16,643 bases of DNA from assembly GCA_002782905.1 (NCBI GenBank), contig PFJA01000075.1, positions 10,811 through 27,453 of the forward strand, given 5' to 3'. A program made the position numbers and the translations under genes. Of the stretch, positions 15,603 through 16,643 are shown one piece after another. This DNA is from Lysobacterales bacterium CG_4_10_14_3_um_filter_64_11 (GTDB taxonomy: Bacteria > Pseudomonadota > Gammaproteobacteria > Xanthomonadales > Xanthomonadaceae). The first letter of the stretch is position 1. Each line of letters begins with the position of its first letter. A model generated the notes under the pieces. It ran no database searches, had not been told where the DNA came from, and was given only the letters and a program-made list of their open reading frames with translations.

Positions 15603-16508
15603 ATGAGCATTGTGCTGTTCGGTGCCGACGGCCAATTGGGCTACCAATTGCAGCGCAGCCTGTCGGCGCTCGATGCGGTGCATGCCTGCACCCGTTCGGG
15701 CCGATTGCCTGGCGGTTTTGCCGGCGAGCGCGTCGATTTTTCCGAGCCCGATCAGGCCGCCGCGTTGATTCGTCGCCTGCGGCCGCGCGCGGTGGTCAAC
15801 GCGGTGGCTTACACCGCCGTCGACCGGGCCGAAGACGAACCGCAGTTGGCGCAACGCATCAATGCCGACGCGGTAGCTGAAATCGCCGCCGCCTGCGCGC
15901 ACACCGGCAGCACGCTGCTGCATTACTCCACCGATTACGTCTTCAGCGGCGTCAACAGCCGCCCGTGGCGCGAAGATGATGCCACCGGCCCGCTGAGCGT
16001 TTACGGGCAAACCAAGCTGGCCGGTGAAGGCGCGATCCGCGCCAGCGGTTGCCAGTACCTGATATTTCGCACCGCCTGGGTGTATGCCGCGCGCGGCAGC
16101 AACTTCCTGCGCACCATGCTGCGATTGGCCGCCGAGCGTGACGAACTGCGCATCGTCAGCGACCAGATCGGCTCGCCCACCAGCGCGCGCTGGCTGGCCG
16201 ACATCAGCACGCTCGCCCTGCACGCCGCGCCCGAAACCAGCGGCACCTGGCATGCGGTTGCCGCCGGGCAATGCAGTTGGGCCGAGTTTGCCGAGGCGAT
16301 CTGCGCCGACGCGCTGGCCGTCGGGCTTATCGCCCGCGCGCCCACCGTGACCGGCATCGCCAGCAGCGACTACCCGACCCGGGCCACCCGGCCCGCCTAT
16401 TCAGTGCTGGATACCACCCGCCTGCGCAGCGATTTTTCGCTCACCGTGCCCGATTGGCGCTGCGGCTTGCAGCAGGTGATCGCCGAGATGATGCTGGCGC
16501 GGAGTTGA
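15603..16508 (+). CDS. rmlD: dTDP-4-dehydrorhamnose reductase RmlD
   Basis: The 301-residue enzyme reduces the C4 keto group with NAD(P)H, giving dTDP-L-rhamnose. It is an extended short-chain dehydrogenase/reductase: FGADGQLG (6-13) binds the cofactor, AYTAVDRAEDEP (69-80) follows, STDYVFSG is at 109-116, and the catalytic YGQTK gives Tyr134 and Lys138. The segment RTAWVYAARGSNFLRTMLRLA is typical, as is DQIGSPTSARWLAD. Length is normal. It is the last gene of the rml operon; the first REP-like unit starts 20 bases after the stop and may help end the transcript or protect it. Confidence 0.97.
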   Translation: MSIVLFGADGQLGYQLQRSLSALDAVHACTRSGRLPGGFAGERVDFSEPDQAAALIRRLRPRAVVNAVAYTAVDRAEDEPQLAQRINADAVAEIAAACAHTGSTLLHYSTDYVFSGVNSRPWREDDATGPLSVYGQTKLAGEGAIRASGCQYLIFRTAWVYAARGSNFLRTMLRLAAERDELRIVSDQIGSPTSARWLADISTLALHAAPETSGTWHAVAAGQCSWAEFAEAICADALAVGLIARAPTVTGIASSDYPTRATRPAYSVLDTTRLRSDFSLTVPDWRCGLQQVIAEMMLARS

Positions 16509-16528
16509 TGGGAGTCTGGTTAGATCGT

Positions 16529-16562
16529 CCCGGGTTTCGGCTTCGCCTCAACCCGGGCTACC
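16529..16562. repeat. REP-like unit, left copy of inverted pair
   Basis: This 34-base unit is itself an imperfect palindrome: CCCGGGTTT at its start opposes AACCCGGG near its end, with an inner GGC/GCC stem. It is the exact reverse complement of 16604-16637. The same unit with two differences occurs at 7943-7971. Confidence 0.88.
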
Positions 16563-16603
16563 ACGGCGCGCGCAAACTGGCACCGCGATACGCCAAAACC
16601 CCC

Positions 16604-16637
16604 GGTAGCCCGGGTTGAGGCGAAGCCGAAACCCGGG
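16604..16637. repeat. REP-like unit, right copy of inverted pair
   Basis: Exact reverse complement of 16529-16562, separated from it by a 41-base spacer (16563-16603). The two copies form a BIME-like structure that could fold into two small hairpins or one 34-bp stem. It lies directly after the rml operon and ends six bases before the window edge. Confidence 0.88.
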
Positions 16638-16643
16638 GCACTA

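Overview
The window is a GC-rich, densely coding piece of a bacterial chromosome, most likely from a gammaproteobacterium of the Xanthomonadales/Lysobacterales type. The evidence is a type IV pilus secretin (PilQ) tail, a fused BatB/BatC protein in a Bat operon, the gene order rmlB-rmlA-rmlC-rmlD familiar from xanthomonads, and an SSB ending in DDIPF. The lineage is inferred from gene content and sequence style; no marker gene was searched.

Layout. (1) 1-160: the 3' end of pilQ, followed by a perfect 10-bp hairpin. (2) 161-950: about 790 bases with no credible gene, holding an octamer repeat and several hairpins. (3) 951-7896: a tightly overlapped + strand operon of moxR-type AAA+ ATPase, DUF58 protein, DUF4381 membrane protein, batA (cut by an in-frame amber codon), a batB/batC fusion, and batD. 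Most junctions are ATGA or TGATG overlaps, which suggests translational coupling. MoxR/VWA systems are generally regarded as chaperone-like, acting on envelope or metal-dependent proteins; the client here is unknown. (4) 8102-10925: two secondary transporters in tandem, an AGCS sodium:amino-acid symporter and a DAACS dicarboxylate/amino-acid:cation symporter. (5) 10935-12038, minus strand: a receiver-HDOD protein convergent with the transporters, with a shared hairpin covering both stop codons. (6) 12329-12805: ssb, divergent from the HDOD gene. (7) 13072-16508: rmlBACD, the complete four-step route from glucose-1-phosphate to dTDP-L-rhamnose, probably for LPS O-antigen or other surface polysaccharide. 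(8) 16529-16637: a REP-like pair, two exact 34-bp copies in opposite orientation.

Related repeats stand between operons. A near-identical palindromic unit lies just after batD, and a second, different element, resembling a widely dispersed bacterial intergenic repeat, lies between ssb and rmlB.

No clearly new multi-gene system is visible. The observations most worth following are the amber codon inside batA, the altered metal-site (MIDAS) motif in BatB, the receiver domain without its acidic pocket, the long non-coding stretch upstream of moxR, and the repeat family between operons.
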